From Acinetobacter seifertii (GTDB lineage Bacteria > Pseudomonadota > Gammaproteobacteria > Pseudomonadales > Moraxellaceae), in the NCBI RefSeq assembly GCF_000368065.1, contig NZ_KB851200.1, positions 1,729,204-1,793,203 of the forward strand: DNA of 64,000 bases, read 5' to 3'. This document shows, one piece after another, positions 42,564 to 51,611 of this stretch (position 1 is its first letter; each line of letters begins with the position of its first letter). The notes beneath the pieces were generated by a model. The model saw only the letters and a list, made by a program, of their open reading frames with translations. It searched no databases and had not been told where the DNA came from. The position numbers and the translations under genes are program-made.

Positions 42564-43564
42564 TTGATTTATCTTTGATCTGGATTGTCATTATTGCAAT
42601 TGGCGTATTTATATATGTTGTACTTGATGGTTTTGATCTAGGCATTGGAATCTTGTTTCCTTTTATCAAAGACCAGCAGGAACGCGATGTAATGATGAAT
42701 ACCGTTGCACCTGTCTGGGACGGTAATGAAACATGGATGGTACTTGGCGGTGCTGGTTTGTTTGCGGCATTTCCGATGGTTTATTCAGCAGTTTTATCTG
42801 CTTTATATTTACCTATTATTCTCATGGTGATCGCTCTAATTTTTCGCGGTGTCGCTTTTGAGTTCAGATTTAAGGCGAATCGAACCAAATACTTATGGGA
42901 TGCTGCTTTTATTGGAGGTTCTGTTTTATCAAGTTTCTTACAAGGCGTCATTCTTGGTGCGTATATTCAAGGTATCCATGTTATTGATGGTCGCTATGCA
43001 GGCGGCGGATTAGATTGGTTAACGCCTTTTTCAGTTTTTACAGGGTTCGGCGTAATCATTGTATATGCAGCACTCGGCTGCGGTTGGCTGATTATGAAAA
43101 CTGAAATGCAATTACAAACGAGTATGTATCGCTTAATGCCAAAACTAATTATGACGCTATTGTTAGTTTTTATTGCTGTGAGTGTTTATACCCCATTAGC
43201 TCATCCAGTTATTGCAGCACGTTGGTTCAATGCGCATCAGCTTCTTTACTTTAGTCCGGTACCTATTCTGGTCGTAGTTTTTACTTATCTCACCATTAAA
43301 GCCTGTCAAAAACAGCAAGAATCAATGCCCTTCTTATATACCTTGGCTTTAGTATTTTTGGCCTATACAGGTTTTCTGATTAGCATTTTTCCATACGTTA
43401 TTCCGCCATCAATTACAATTTGGGAAGCCGCAGCGCCTGCCAATAGTCAATTGTTTGCGCTTATAGGCGCGCTCATACTTATCCCTATTATCATCATCTA
43501 TACCATTATGGCTTATTGGGTGTTTAGGGATAAAGTACGTGTAGGTGATGAAGGTTACCACTAA
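42560..43564 (+). CDS. cydB: cytochrome bd-type quinol oxidase subunit II
   Basis: The product is 334 residues with eight membrane helices. Family marks: FIYVVLDGFDLGIGILFPF, VAPVWDGNETWMVLGGAGLFAAFP, and YPYVIPPSITIWEAAAPANSQ-like sequence near the end (FPYVIPPSITIWEAAAP). Together with subunit I it forms the membrane oxidase. The start overlaps the cydA stop by 4 bp (ATGA). A 35-residue membrane subunit follows after 11 bp. Confidence 0.95.
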   Translation: MIDLSLIWIVIIAIGVFIYVVLDGFDLGIGILFPFIKDQQERDVMMNTVAPVWDGNETWMVLGGAGLFAAFPMVYSAVLSALYLPIILMVIALIFRGVAFEFRFKANRTKYLWDAAFIGGSVLSSFLQGVILGAYIQGIHVIDGRYAGGGLDWLTPFSVFTGFGVIIVYAALGCGWLIMKTEMQLQTSMYRLMPKLIMTLLLVFIAVSVYTPLAHPVIAARWFNAHQLLYFSPVPILVVVFTYLTIKACQKQQESMPFLYTLALVFLAYTGFLISIFPYVIPPSITIWEAAAPANSQLFALIGALILIPIIIIYTIMAYWVFRDKVRVGDEGYH

Positions 43565-43575
43565 GAGTAAATGAC

Positions 43576-43683
43576 ATGAAATTATCTAAATTCCAATGGT
43601 TTATTTTACTCTGGGTTGCTGGTTTCTTAAGTCTACTCACTATTGCAATGTTCTTTAGATTACTTTTGCAGCTTGCTTATTAA
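43576..43683 (+). CDS. DUF2474-type small oxidase subunit
   Basis: The product is 35 residues (MKLSKFQWFILLWVAGFLS, then LLTIAMFFRLLLQLAY), a single membrane helix with a basic start. This matches DUF2474, the short protein encoded after CIO-type cytochrome bd genes and analogous to CydX. It starts 11 bp after the cydB stop and precedes an XRE gene by 14 bp. Its size makes it easy to miss. Confidence 0.8.
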   Translation: MKLSKFQWFILLWVAGFLSLLTIAMFFRLLLQLAY

Positions 43684-43697
43684 AGGAGGATCACACA

Positions 43698-43928
43698 GTG
43701 GATATGCCCTCCATCATGCAAATGGACGAGCAAGAGTTTGGCTATGAAATTATCAGAGCACGGCGCCAAATGAAAATTTCACAAGCTCAACTTGCAAGTA
43801 AGCTAGGAATATCAATACGCACTTTAGAAAGTTGGGAAAGAGGAATTAGGCACCCTTCTAAACCGTCTCAAGCACTTATTCGGCTATTTATTAAATCACC
43901 CGAATTTGTTTTGAAAAATCTGACTTAA
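43698..43928 (+). CDS. XRE-type helix-turn-helix protein at the end of the cyd operon
   Basis: The product is 76 residues. The start is GTG 43698 because AGGAGG sits 8 nt upstream. The HTH reads IIRARRQMKISQAQLASKLGISIRTLESWERGIRHPSKPSQALIRLF in a single Xre/HipB-like domain. It has no sensing domain. It is 14 bp after the DUF2474 gene and before a shared terminator, so it is cotranscribed with cydAB and may autoregulate the operon. A toxin partner is absent. Confidence 0.85.
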   Translation: MDMPSIMQMDEQEFGYEIIRARRQMKISQAQLASKLGISIRTLESWERGIRHPSKPSQALIRLFIKSPEFVLKNLT

Positions 43929-43932
43929 CAAG

Positions 43933-43960
43933 AAAAGACCATGCACAAGCATGGTCTTTT
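43933..43960 (+). terminator. terminator of the cytochrome bd operon
   Basis: AAAAGACCATGC-ACAA-GCATGGTCTTTT forms a 12-bp stem ending in T, 4 nt after the XRE stop. Confidence 0.9.
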
Positions 43961-44027
43961 CTACTTTATTTTTTTACTTAATTAAAATTTATCAAGGTAC
44001 TTAAGCCATCTAGCAAACTTGCCAGCT

Positions 44028-44057
44028 ATTAATGTTATGTTATAACATAACATTAAT
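44028..44057. promoter_or_regulatory. Zur-type operator (perfect 30-bp palindrome)
   Basis: The two 15-nt halves (ATTAATGTTATGTTA and its complement) form a perfect palindrome containing GTTATAACATAAC. This matches the Zur box pattern with TGTTATA/TATAACA half sites. It ends 23 nt before the folE2 ATG, where a bound zinc repressor would block transcription. Confidence 0.8.
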
Positions 44058-44080
44058 TTCATAATTTAAGTTCTTAATAA

Positions 44081-44983
44081 ATGAATCTTGTTCTCCCAGA
44101 TATCTCTGCCGAGCCAACTTTACCAAATGCTTATAGTTACCGCCTTGATTGGGTCGGTATGGAAAACATCGCCTTGCCAGTCCGTATTGAAAATACTTTA
44201 TGCTCAAGTCACGTCAATGCTTATGTCAGTTTAGATGATCCCTTAGCAAAGGGCATCCACATGTCACGTCTATATACACGTCTTTTAGAGTTAACATCCC
44301 TCGAAAATATTAATATGCTCGATCTAAAATTAGTCTTAGAAGACTTTTTAGACAGCCATCAAAATTTATCGCAGCATGCAAAAATTGAAATTCACAGTAG
44401 CCTTTATATCGAACGACCAGCATTAGTCAGCAAGCTTTCAGGGTGGAAAAGTTATCCTTTTGTTTTGTCATGCCAACTCTTTAATGATCAATTCGAGGCA
44501 GAATTAAAAGTCGAGATTCCCTATTCTTCAACCTGTCCATGTTCTGCTGCACTTTCAAGAAACATTATTCAACAACGGTTTGAGTCTGCCTTACAAAACC
44601 AAGAAATTCGGCTTGATCCACAAGACATTATGAGCTGGTTAAATACCACAGATGCAATTGCAGCAACGCCACATAGCCAAAGAAGCTTTGCCCTCCTTCA
44701 ATTTAAATTAAACCAAGACTTTCACGACATTCCACTCATCGCGTTTATAAACCAAGCTGAACTAGCCTTAATGACACCCGTACAAACTGCTGTAAAACGG
44801 GTTGACGAACAAGCATTTGCGGTTGCCAACGGTCAAAATTTAATGTTTTGCGAAGATGCATTAAGACGACTTTATGGCTCATTTATACATCACAAATATA
44901 TTCATGGTTTCAAATTTAGAGTGACTCATGCAGAAAGCCTGCATGCACATGATGCTGTGGCTCAAGGGTCTTGGCAGTGGTAG
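44081..44983 (+). CDS. folE2: GTP cyclohydrolase FolE2 (type IB)
   Basis: The product is 300 residues, the normal FolE2 size. It carries the catalytic Cys segment PYSSTCPCSAALSRNII, and family motifs DWVGMENIALPVRI, SLDDPLAKGIHMSRLY and KYIHGFKFRVTHAESLHAHDAVA. FolE2 converts GTP to 7,8-dihydroneopterin triphosphate for folate synthesis and accepts metals other than zinc. It therefore replaces FolE1 under zinc starvation and is classically Zur-repressed. The perfect palindrome 23 nt upstream fits this. The gap to 45112 contains only short coding-like debris. Confidence 0.93.
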   Translation: MNLVLPDISAEPTLPNAYSYRLDWVGMENIALPVRIENTLCSSHVNAYVSLDDPLAKGIHMSRLYTRLLELTSLENINMLDLKLVLEDFLDSHQNLSQHAKIEIHSSLYIERPALVSKLSGWKSYPFVLSCQLFNDQFEAELKVEIPYSSTCPCSAALSRNIIQQRFESALQNQEIRLDPQDIMSWLNTTDAIAATPHSQRSFALLQFKLNQDFHDIPLIAFINQAELALMTPVQTAVKRVDEQAFAVANGQNLMFCEDALRRLYGSFIHHKYIHGFKFRVTHAESLHAHDAVAQGSWQW

Positions 44984-45112
44984 GACATTCTATAAGCAAC
45001 CGACACTATGCGTTATTGGGTTGAAAAAACCTGTGTTTCTCATGAATTAAATAATTTCAGCTTACGCCTCTCGCCATCTCAACTTAAATAAACTGATATC
45101 AACGGTAATCCC

Positions 45113-45673
45113 ATGCTACGTAAAAACCCATCTGGCCATCTCCCTGTTATTGATCAATCAGCCTATGTCGATCAAACCGCTATTATTTGTGGCAAGGTCA
45201 TTGTTCATGCCAATGTATTTATTGGCCCTTATGCCGTAATTCGTGCAGATGAAACCGACGAAAATGGAGAAATGGAACCTATTATTATTGGCGCAAATTC
45301 CAATATCCAAGATGGTGTTGTGATTCACTCCAAAGCTGGTGCATCAGTTGTGATTGGTGAAAGTACATCAATTGCTCATCGTTCAATTATTCATGGGCCT
45401 TGTGAAATTGGTCACCATGTTTTCGTGGGTTTCAACAGCGTCATATTTAACTGCAAGGTCGGTAATTACAGCGCTATTCGCCATAACGCAGTCGTCGACG
45501 GACGTGATTTACCGAACCATTTTTATGTTCCTGCAATGAGCTACATCAACCCTAAAACTGACTTAGCACAGTACCCTCCGGTTGATATCTCTATCAGTGA
45601 ATTTTCAGAGAGTGTTGTCTCAACAAACATTGAGTTGGTTAAAGGCTATAAGGCATTACACAATGAGTTTTAA
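45113..45673 (+). CDS. gamma-class carbonic anhydrase-like protein
   Basis: The product is 186 residues. Left-handed beta-helix hexapeptide repeats run from residue 15 to 140 (GKVIVHANVFIGPYAVIRAD, IIIGANSNIQDGVVIHSKAG, VVIGESTSIAHRSIIHGPCEIGHHVFVG). The metal ligands are His in VIHS, AHRS and GHHV. It is a Cam/YrdA-type trimer that can use Fe or other metals. Such paralogs sit in Zur-controlled clusters as substitutes for zinc carbonic anhydrase. It overlaps the downstream dihydroorotase gene by 11 bp. Confidence 0.9.
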   Translation: MLRKNPSGHLPVIDQSAYVDQTAIICGKVIVHANVFIGPYAVIRADETDENGEMEPIIIGANSNIQDGVVIHSKAGASVVIGESTSIAHRSIIHGPCEIGHHVFVGFNSVIFNCKVGNYSAIRHNAVVDGRDLPNHFYVPAMSYINPKTDLAQYPPVDISISEFSESVVSTNIELVKGYKALHNEF

Positions 45674-47018
45674 ACCCTATTCTAAAATTATTATTCGAGA
45701 TGCCAATGTAGTAAATGAGGGAAAACAGCAATGTGTAGATGTACTTATTCAAGATGGACGAATCGAAAAAATTGCGCCAAGCATTCCTCATGTTGTTAAC
45801 GCTAAAACAATTCACGCTAACGGAAACTGGTTAATTCCCGGAATGATCGATGATCAAGTCCATTTTAGAGATCCAGGCTCAACCCATAAAGGCAGTATTG
45901 CTTCGGAATCTATGGCAGCAGTCATTGGTGGAATTACCAGTTATATGGATATGCCCAACACAAATCCACCAACCCTATCTTTAGATGCCTTAATACAAAA
46001 AAAGTAAATTGTTGCGCAATATAGCATGGCAAATTATGCCTTCCATTTTGGAGTAAGTTCTGCAAATTTAGATATTGTTGAACAGCTTAATCCCAAGCTC
46101 ATCAGCGGTGTAAAAGTTTTTATGGGCGCCTCTACTGGCAATATGTTGGTAGATGACCCACAAGTGCTTGAACGTTTATTTGCCAATGTCCCAACCATTC
46201 TTTTAACGCACTGCGAATATACACCGCGCATTAAAGAAAGAGAAAAATTATATTTTGAGAAATATGGTGCAAACATTCCAGCACATATGCACCCTAAAAT
46301 TCGGGATAAACAAGCCTGTTTTGAGAGTTCACGTTTAGCTGTCTCTTTAGCAGAAAAATATGGAACTCAACTGCATGTTTTACATATTAGTACAGCCAAA
46401 GAATTATGTTTGTTTAAAGATTTGCCCTTAAATTTAAAGCACATTTCTGCGGAAGTATGTATTCATCACCTTACTTTTGATGAATCAGACTATGCTGCGC
46501 TTAGCCATTTAATTAAATGTAATCCAGCCATTAAAACTCAACAAGACAAAGATGCACTTATCACTGCCATCGCTCAAACTAATCGCTTAGATATTATTGG
46601 TACAGATCACGCACCACATACATGGGAGGAAAAACTACAATCCTATTTAAAAGCACCATCTGGCCTTCCGTTGGTTCAACATGCTGTTCCAGCACTCATG
46701 GAACTTGTGGCAGATAAAAAAATAAGTATAGAAACAATGGTGAAGAAAACATCACACCAAGTCACTGATTTATTTAAACTCAAAGATCGAGGATATATAC
46801 GCGAAGGCTACTGGGCAGATTTGGTTCTGCTTAAAGAAAATAAAGAAGCTATTACTGTTAAAGATCAAAAAAACTATATGCGATGTAACTGGACTCCATT
46901 TCAAAACAAAAGCTTTCGCTATGAAGTTGATACAACTATTGTTTCAGGACAGTTGGCTTGGCATCAAAATCAGTTATTTTTAAGTTGTCGAGGTAAAGCA
47001 TTGGACATAGACAGATAA
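45663..47018 (+). pseudogene. pyrC: dihydroorotase paralog interrupted by an in-frame TAA
   Basis: ATG 45663 overlaps the carbonic anhydrase gene. The frame encodes dihydroorotase (NWLIPGMIDDQVHFRDPG metal site, YMDMPNTNPP, then MANYAFHFGV, VFMGASTGNM, LHVLHISTAKEL, IIGTDHAPHT and GYIREGYWADLVLL). A TAA at 46005-46007 interrupts it between IQKK and IVAQYSM. The frame is the same before and after, so a single base change (for example AAA to TAA) explains it. Downstream restart at ATG 46026 would lack the first metal ligands and be inactive. It is a zinc-sparing PyrC paralog, now broken or read through. Confidence 0.88.
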
Positions 47019-47077
47019 CTCAAGTGAAATTTAAAAATAATTAAATTAGATGCTATAACTTGTTCAAATTAAACCAT

Positions 47078-47108
47078 AAAAAACCCGCAAAATATTGCGG
47101 GATTTTTT
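47078..47108. terminator. bidirectional intrinsic terminator
   Basis: CCCGCAA-AATA-TTGCGGG with A-run before and T-run after, between the dihydroorotase gene (plus) and the His-rich gene (minus). Confidence 0.88.
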
Positions 47109-47121
47109 GTAGTTCATTGAA

Positions 47122-47358
47122 TTACCAATGACCACGTCTGTCATGATGTCGTTCAAAACCACGTTCACGATGTGCTTTATTATGATAGTACCCTTTACCA
47201 TGGTGATTGCCATGATAGGCATAAGCTTTACCATGATGCATACCGTGATAAGCATGACCATAACCATGATGTGATTCGCGATAACCATGGTCTTGTGCAA
47301 AGGTCGGAGCTGAAAGCGCAATGACCAATGCAGCGAAAATATACTTAATGTACTTCAT
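47122..47358 (-). CDS. small secreted His/Gly/Tyr-rich protein
   Basis: The product is 78 residues from MKYIKYIFAALVIALSAPTFA. GGAAT lies upstream of ATG 47358. After the signal peptide (cleavage near TFAQ) the mature part is built from H-G-Y, H-H-G-K and Y-H-G units (for example HGYGHAYHGMHHGKAYAYHG) and ends RRGHW. It has about seventeen His and is likely to bind metal ions in the periplasm. It faces the zinc-sparing cluster across a shared terminator. No Zur box was seen upstream. Confidence 0.7.
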   Translation of the reverse strand: MKYIKYIFAALVIALSAPTFAQDHGYRESHHGYGHAYHGMHHGKAYAYHGNHHGKGYYHNKAHRERGFERHHDRRGHW

Positions 47359-47502
47359 ACAAAATTCCTTTTTATTGTAGTACTGGAATTTAAAGTAAGA
47401 CATAAGTCGGTAGCTAGTTACAAGTGATGATCTGTACTAGAGTGTAAGCTACTAAGCAAAGATAACAAGCAACTCAATCTTAGATAATGAAAGCAAAATC
47501 TA

Positions 47503-48435
47503 TCAGTAGAATTTTGCTTCACCAATCGGACGAGTTTTAAACCGTCTATGGAACCACATGTATTGTGTTGGGGCGATTCGAATTTGGTTCTCAATAATTT
47601 TATTGACGCGTTCAGCATCATTTACTTCGCATTCACTTGGAAAGTTTTCAAGTTTAGGTTCGACGAGCACATTGTATTGAGGGTTTCGAATATCTCCACT
47701 TCTATAAAAATATAGCGGTATTGCAACAGCATTTGAAATATCCATAAGTCTACGGTGGGCTGTTACTGTTGCCGCCTGTATTCCAAAAAACGATGCCATC
47801 ACACCTTGCTTCAAACCAAAGTCCTGATCAGGGCTATACCAGATTGCATGACCATTTTTCAGTTTCGAAATTAAGCTACGCATGTTGTCTTTCGCAATTT
47901 GGTTTTTATAAACCCGAGCGCGACTACGATGAATGAGAAAATCCATAAAAGGATTATTTTGCGGTCTATACACCACATCCATATCAAAAAATAAGGTACA
48001 CGCAGCGCCACCAGCATCTAGTAAAGTACTATGTGTGCCTAACAACAAGACACCCTTATCCCGATTCTGTTCTAGATGTTCCAAGCCTTCTATACGAACT
48101 CTTTTTTTAAACCATTCAGGACAATACCAAGCGTTTAAGGCTTCAAATATCCCTATCATGGTATCTTTAAAGACTAGTTTTGCTTTGGCTTCAATTTGCT
48201 CAGGTGTTTTTTCAGGGAAACAAGCTTGTAAGTTTCTTAATGTTGTTTTCCTTCTCGAAGCTAATAATATCCAAGCAATTTTTGAGAAAACCTTTGCTAA
48301 ACGCCACTGGATTGCCCAAGGCAAGTAGGCAAGAAACATGAGAATAAAAGCTGTGAACCAGATACCCCAATATTTTAATGATAGAAAGGAAAATTGAAAC
48401 TGCCCAGATTGATACTGCGGTTCAGATTTCGTCAT
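47503..48435 (-). CDS. lipid A late acyltransferase family (LpxL/LpxM type)
   Basis: The product is 310 residues. One N-terminal membrane segment (WGIWFTAFILMFLAYLPWAI) anchors it at the inner membrane. The acyltransferase HX4D motif appears in LLLGTHSTLLDAGG, and the FYRPQNNPFMD and WYSPDQDFG motifs are typical of lipid A acyltransferases. The enzyme adds a secondary acyl chain to Kdo-lipid A, or to a lipid A precursor in Acinetobacter. Which of the paralogs this is cannot be told from sequence alone. It is a single gene. Confidence 0.9.
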   Translation of the reverse strand: MTKSEPQYQSGQFQFSFLSLKYWGIWFTAFILMFLAYLPWAIQWRLAKVFSKIAWILLASRRKTTLRNLQACFPEKTPEQIEAKAKLVFKDTMIGIFEALNAWYCPEWFKKRVRIEGLEHLEQNRDKGVLLLGTHSTLLDAGGAACTLFFDMDVVYRPQNNPFMDFLIHRSRARVYKNQIAKDNMRSLISKLKNGHAIWYSPDQDFGLKQGVMASFFGIQAATVTAHRRLMDISNAVAIPLYFYRSGDIRNPQYNVLVEPKLENFPSECEVNDAERVNKIIENQIRIAPTQYMWFHRRFKTRPIGEAKFY

Positions 48436-48648
48436 ACTGTAAATATCTAGAGGTATAGGTTCTCATCCTAACACAGCCCGAATCTACATCCGTTTGCAAA
48501 GTGTGTCTTAATATGTAGATTAATTTATTAGAAAAATTTATATAGCATGATGACAACCCGCCATGTTTGCTTTTAAAATTATATAATATTTAACAATTAC
48601 TTATATTATTTTAGTTATCTAAATTGGTTTTTAAATGATAGATAAAAA

Positions 48649-48843
48649 TTAGAAATCCACACCTCGTATGACTTGCAGAAATTCTGAATATTCATCTTCA
48701 TTTTCAAAAGTAAACTCTACGTCTGAGCCATCTGCGAATCGAACAAGAACAGAACTTAAATCAGAACTGGTTGTAAATTTAACAACTTGTTCAAGATTAT
48801 AATGTGTTGAACCTACTTGGTAATATTTATATTCTCTTGGCAT
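48649..48843 (-). CDS. small conserved-looking hypothetical protein
   Basis: The product is 64 residues (MPREYKYYQVGSTHYNLEQV, VKFTTSSDLSSVLVRFADGS, DVEFTFENEDEYSEFLQVIRGV). The pattern of short beta strands and a C-terminal helix suggests a compact domain. No family was recognised with confidence. The start at ATG 48843 lacks a strong ribosome site. 48436-48648 upstream of the acyltransferase shows nothing. Confidence 0.5.
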   Translation of the reverse strand: MPREYKYYQVGSTHYNLEQVVKFTTSSDLSSVLVRFADGSDVEFTFENEDEYSEFLQVIRGVDF

Positions 48844-49129
48844 AACAATGTTCTATTATTTTATGAGATGTCACCACTATAGAACAAAATTTAGATCTGT
48901 TTTACTTATTTATTAAAAGTTGGCAACTGTTTAATAAAGTCATTTAACGGCATTGGAACGCCCCATAAATAACCTTGAAACTCAATACAACCATTATTTT
49001 TAAAAGCATAAAATTGTTCGGCCGTTTCTATTCCCTCTACTAACACTCGAAGGTTTAAATCTAGACCAATTTTAACAATACCCGAGACTAATTTATAAGT
49101 AAGCATCCGCTGAACGCCATCGCCAAGTT

Positions 49130-50776
49130 TTAACGGGGTTCAGGTTTCCAGCGGTGAGGTAGTAATTCTTCTATTTGGGGCACTTTATGTGTTGGCAACC
49201 TTTTCAGCACATCACTTAAATAGGCATACGGATCCAAGCCATTCAGCTTTGCTGACTGGATTAAAGTCATGATATTGGCAGCTCGTTGACCACTGCGCAG
49301 CGAACCTGCAAATAGCCAGTTCTTACGCCCCAAGGCCCAGGGACGCATTTGGTTCTCTATCCAATTATTGTCAATGGGTAGATTGCCATCATCCAGATAG
49401 CGGCTTAAAGCAGTCCAACGTTTTAGGCTGTAATTGATCGCCCGGGCGGTTGGAGAACTCGATGGCACCGTCAGCTGATGTTGGTTGAGCCATTCATATA
49501 GTTGTTGCATGACCGGTTGACTATGCTGTTGTCGGTATTCGCAGCGGTCTTCCGCTGTACCATCCGTCTTTTTTCTTAATTCTGCTTCTATCGCATATAA
49601 TTTCTGAATCAGCACTAATGCCTGTTCAGCGACCTGACTTTTCTTGGTCACATGTAGTTCATGGAATTTACGACGTGCATGTGCCATGCAGCCCACCTCA
49701 ATGACCTGACCTGATCTAAAGCGTGCTTTATAACCACTGTAATCATCACAGACCAAATGACCCTGCCAGCCTTTCAGGAAGTCTTCAGCATGCTGGCCAG
49801 AACGGCTATCTTGAAAGTCATAGATCACTGCCTGAACTGGATTGTACTGTGTGCTGGCATAGGCCCAGACATAACCTTTTTTGGGCTTTTTCTCATTTTC
49901 ACCCATCTGCATGACCGTCACCGGTGTTTCATCTGCATGGATCACCTGCTGTTGCAGTACCACCTGTTTTAAGGCATTGGCCAGAGGTTCCAGTTCCACC
50001 CCACAGCGGCCAATCCAGTCAGATAACGTTGATCTAGACAGATCAACACCTGCGCGTAGAAAGATTTGACGTTGACGGTACAAAGGCAAATGATCGGCAT
50101 ACTTTGACACCAGCACATGGCTAAGCAATTCAGGTGAAGCAATGCCTTTATCAATCACATAGGCTGGCATCGCTTGCTGAGTCAGAGTGTCACACTGATC
50201 ACAGACCCATTTACCACGCACATGCTGTTCCTTATAGAACTGTGCCGGTCTGAAATTCAGTTTTTCACTGACATCTTCACCGATACGACGCAAGGTACAG
50301 CCACAACTGCATTGTGTTGATTCAGGTTCATGCTCAATACGGAGGGTGTGTAGATGATCTGGCAACAGCCGACGTTTAGGTTTGTTGACTGGGGCTTTCT
50401 GTGCAGCTGCATTGGTTTTATCTGCATTCAGTCGTTCCAGTTCCAGATCAACCGCTGCAATATCTTCTTCAACCGCTTCATCCCAGAGATGGATTTGTTT
50501 TGCGGTTAGATGTTCGTTTTTACTGCCGAATTTATGCTGTTTAAATAGTGCAAGCTCATGCTCGTATTTTTGATTGAGAATAGAAAGATGTTGAACTTTA
50601 GAATCTAATTGCTGATTGGTGACTTCAAGATGTTGAACTCTGGCATCTAATTGCTGATTTGATTGTTCCAGTTGTTGTTTAGATTGTGCCAGAGACTGAT
50701 GCTGCATCGCCAACTGTCTGGTAAATTCCAGCAGTTGTTCATGGGTCAGTTGGCTTAAATCAGGCAGCGTATTCAT
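49130..50776 (-). CDS. tnpC: IS66 transposase TnpC
   Basis: The product is 548 residues, the full IS66 length. An N-terminal coiled coil (LAQSKQQLEQSNQQLDARVQHLEV) is followed by a zinc-finger segment (QCSCGCTLRRIGEDV, KWVCDQCDTL) and the DDE core with IHADETPV, LVCDDYSGYKA and DGNLPIDNNWIENQMRPWALGRKNW. The C-terminal IS66 domain reads SGQRAANIMTLIQSAKLNG. All motifs look intact. Spaced 74 bp from tnpB. Confidence 0.95.
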   Translation of the reverse strand: MNTLPDLSQLTHEQLLEFTRQLAMQHQSLAQSKQQLEQSNQQLDARVQHLEVTNQQLDSKVQHLSILNQKYEHELALFKQHKFGSKNEHLTAKQIHLWDEAVEEDIAAVDLELERLNADKTNAAAQKAPVNKPKRRLLPDHLHTLRIEHEPESTQCSCGCTLRRIGEDVSEKLNFRPAQFYKEQHVRGKWVCDQCDTLTQQAMPAYVIDKGIASPELLSHVLVSKYADHLPLYRQRQIFLRAGVDLSRSTLSDWIGRCGVELEPLANALKQVVLQQQVIHADETPVTVMQMGENEKKPKKGYVWAYASTQYNPVQAVIYDFQDSRSGQHAEDFLKGWQGHLVCDDYSGYKARFRSGQVIEVGCMAHARRKFHELHVTKKSQVAEQALVLIQKLYAIEAELRKKTDGTAEDRCEYRQQHSQPVMQQLYEWLNQHQLTVPSSSPTARAINYSLKRWTALSRYLDDGNLPIDNNWIENQMRPWALGRKNWLFAGSLRSGQRAANIMTLIQSAKLNGLDPYAYLSDVLKRLPTHKVPQIEELLPHRWKPEPR

Positions 50777-50850
50777 GACCGCAGTATGCCTGAGGTCATG
50801 ATGCAGAGGAAATAGAACGTTTGGAGAATAGCAGAATGGATGAGCCTGGT

Positions 50851-51186
50851 TTAGAGCATTGTTACCACTTGCTGCAGTCCGATTCTTTGCCAGGGCAAAC
50901 CCTGGATCAGTGCCTGTAACTGCTCCGGGCTGATCGCCATACTTTCACCCTGGTGAACTTTAGCCCAGTGGAATTTCCCCTGTTCCAGCCGCCGGGCACA
51001 CAGCCAGATACCCAGTCCATCATGCACCAGCACTTTCATACGATGGCCACGCTTATTACAGAACAGGTAAGCGCAATGCGGTTTGATGTAGCCAAAGGCT
51101 CTCAGCACCTGAGCCATGGCTGTATCCATCCCTGCACGCATGTCCATCGGCTGGGTAGACAACCAGATCTCATCAATACGAATCAT
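50851..51186 (-). CDS. tnpB: IS66 accessory protein TnpB
   Basis: The product is 111 residues with the IS66 Orf2 pattern: IWLSTQPMDMRAGMDTAMAQV, YLFCNKRGHRMKVLVHDGLGIWLCARRLEQGKF and SPEQLQALIQGLPW. It is required with TnpA for IS66 transposition. Its ATG overlaps the tnpA stop by 4 bp. It is complete. Confidence 0.94.
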   Translation of the reverse strand: MIRIDEIWLSTQPMDMRAGMDTAMAQVLRAFGYIKPHCAYLFCNKRGHRMKVLVHDGLGIWLCARRLEQGKFHWAKVHQGESMAISPEQLQALIQGLPWQRIGLQQVVTML

Positions 51187-51611
51187 TGAGTCAAACCCTG
51201 GATCAGCAACAGTAATTCAGTTACTGACTCCACCGGCCAGTCGATCTCGATCATCTGATCCCTTGCGGAACTTGGTGCCTCATGTAATGGAATCCTGATA
51301 TGAGCGACAGCTTTCTTCTCTGGCACAGGTGGTAGAGGTGCTTCTTGTTTGACTGGAGTCGGGTGAAGAATGACCGGAAGAAAGTCAGTCTGTGGAATGG
51401 ATGGGGTTTTTAATGCAGGGGGCATTGATCTGGACTGACGAATCCATTTATGTAGCAGATTGGCATTGATCTGATGTTGCATTGCTACCTTGGCCACTGA
51501 TGTATCTGGCTGCTGGCATTGCTGAATAAGTTGATGTTTAAATTCAGCTGTGAAGGTTCGACGGGGCTTTTTTAGCGTTGGTGCACTGTCTATAACTGTC
51601 TTTAAATCCAT
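51183..51611 (-). CDS. tnpA: IS66 accessory protein TnpA (HTH)
   Basis: The product is 142 residues. An HTH segment RRTFTAEFKHQLIQQCQQPD, then SVAKVAMQHQINANLLHKWIRQ is followed by a Pro-rich linker. This is the first of the three genes of IS66 elements. It overlaps tnpB by 4 bp and is complete. Confidence 0.93.
   Translation of the reverse strand: MDLKTVIDSAPTLKKPRRTFTAEFKHQLIQQCQQPDTSVAKVAMQHQINANLLHKWIRQSRSMPPALKTPSIPQTDFLPVILHPTPVKQEAPLPPVPEKKAVAHIRIPLHEAPSSARDQMIEIDWPVESVTELLLLIQGLTQ

Noticed and set aside
45008..45091. 27-codon ORF between folE2 and the carbonic anhydrase gene
   Set aside because: No ribosome site and no recognisable similarity; likely debris of a lost gene in the cluster.
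47064..47321. Alternative minus-strand frame across the His-rich gene
   Set aside because: A shadow of repetitive His codons; the frame from 47358 has a signal peptide and ribosome site.
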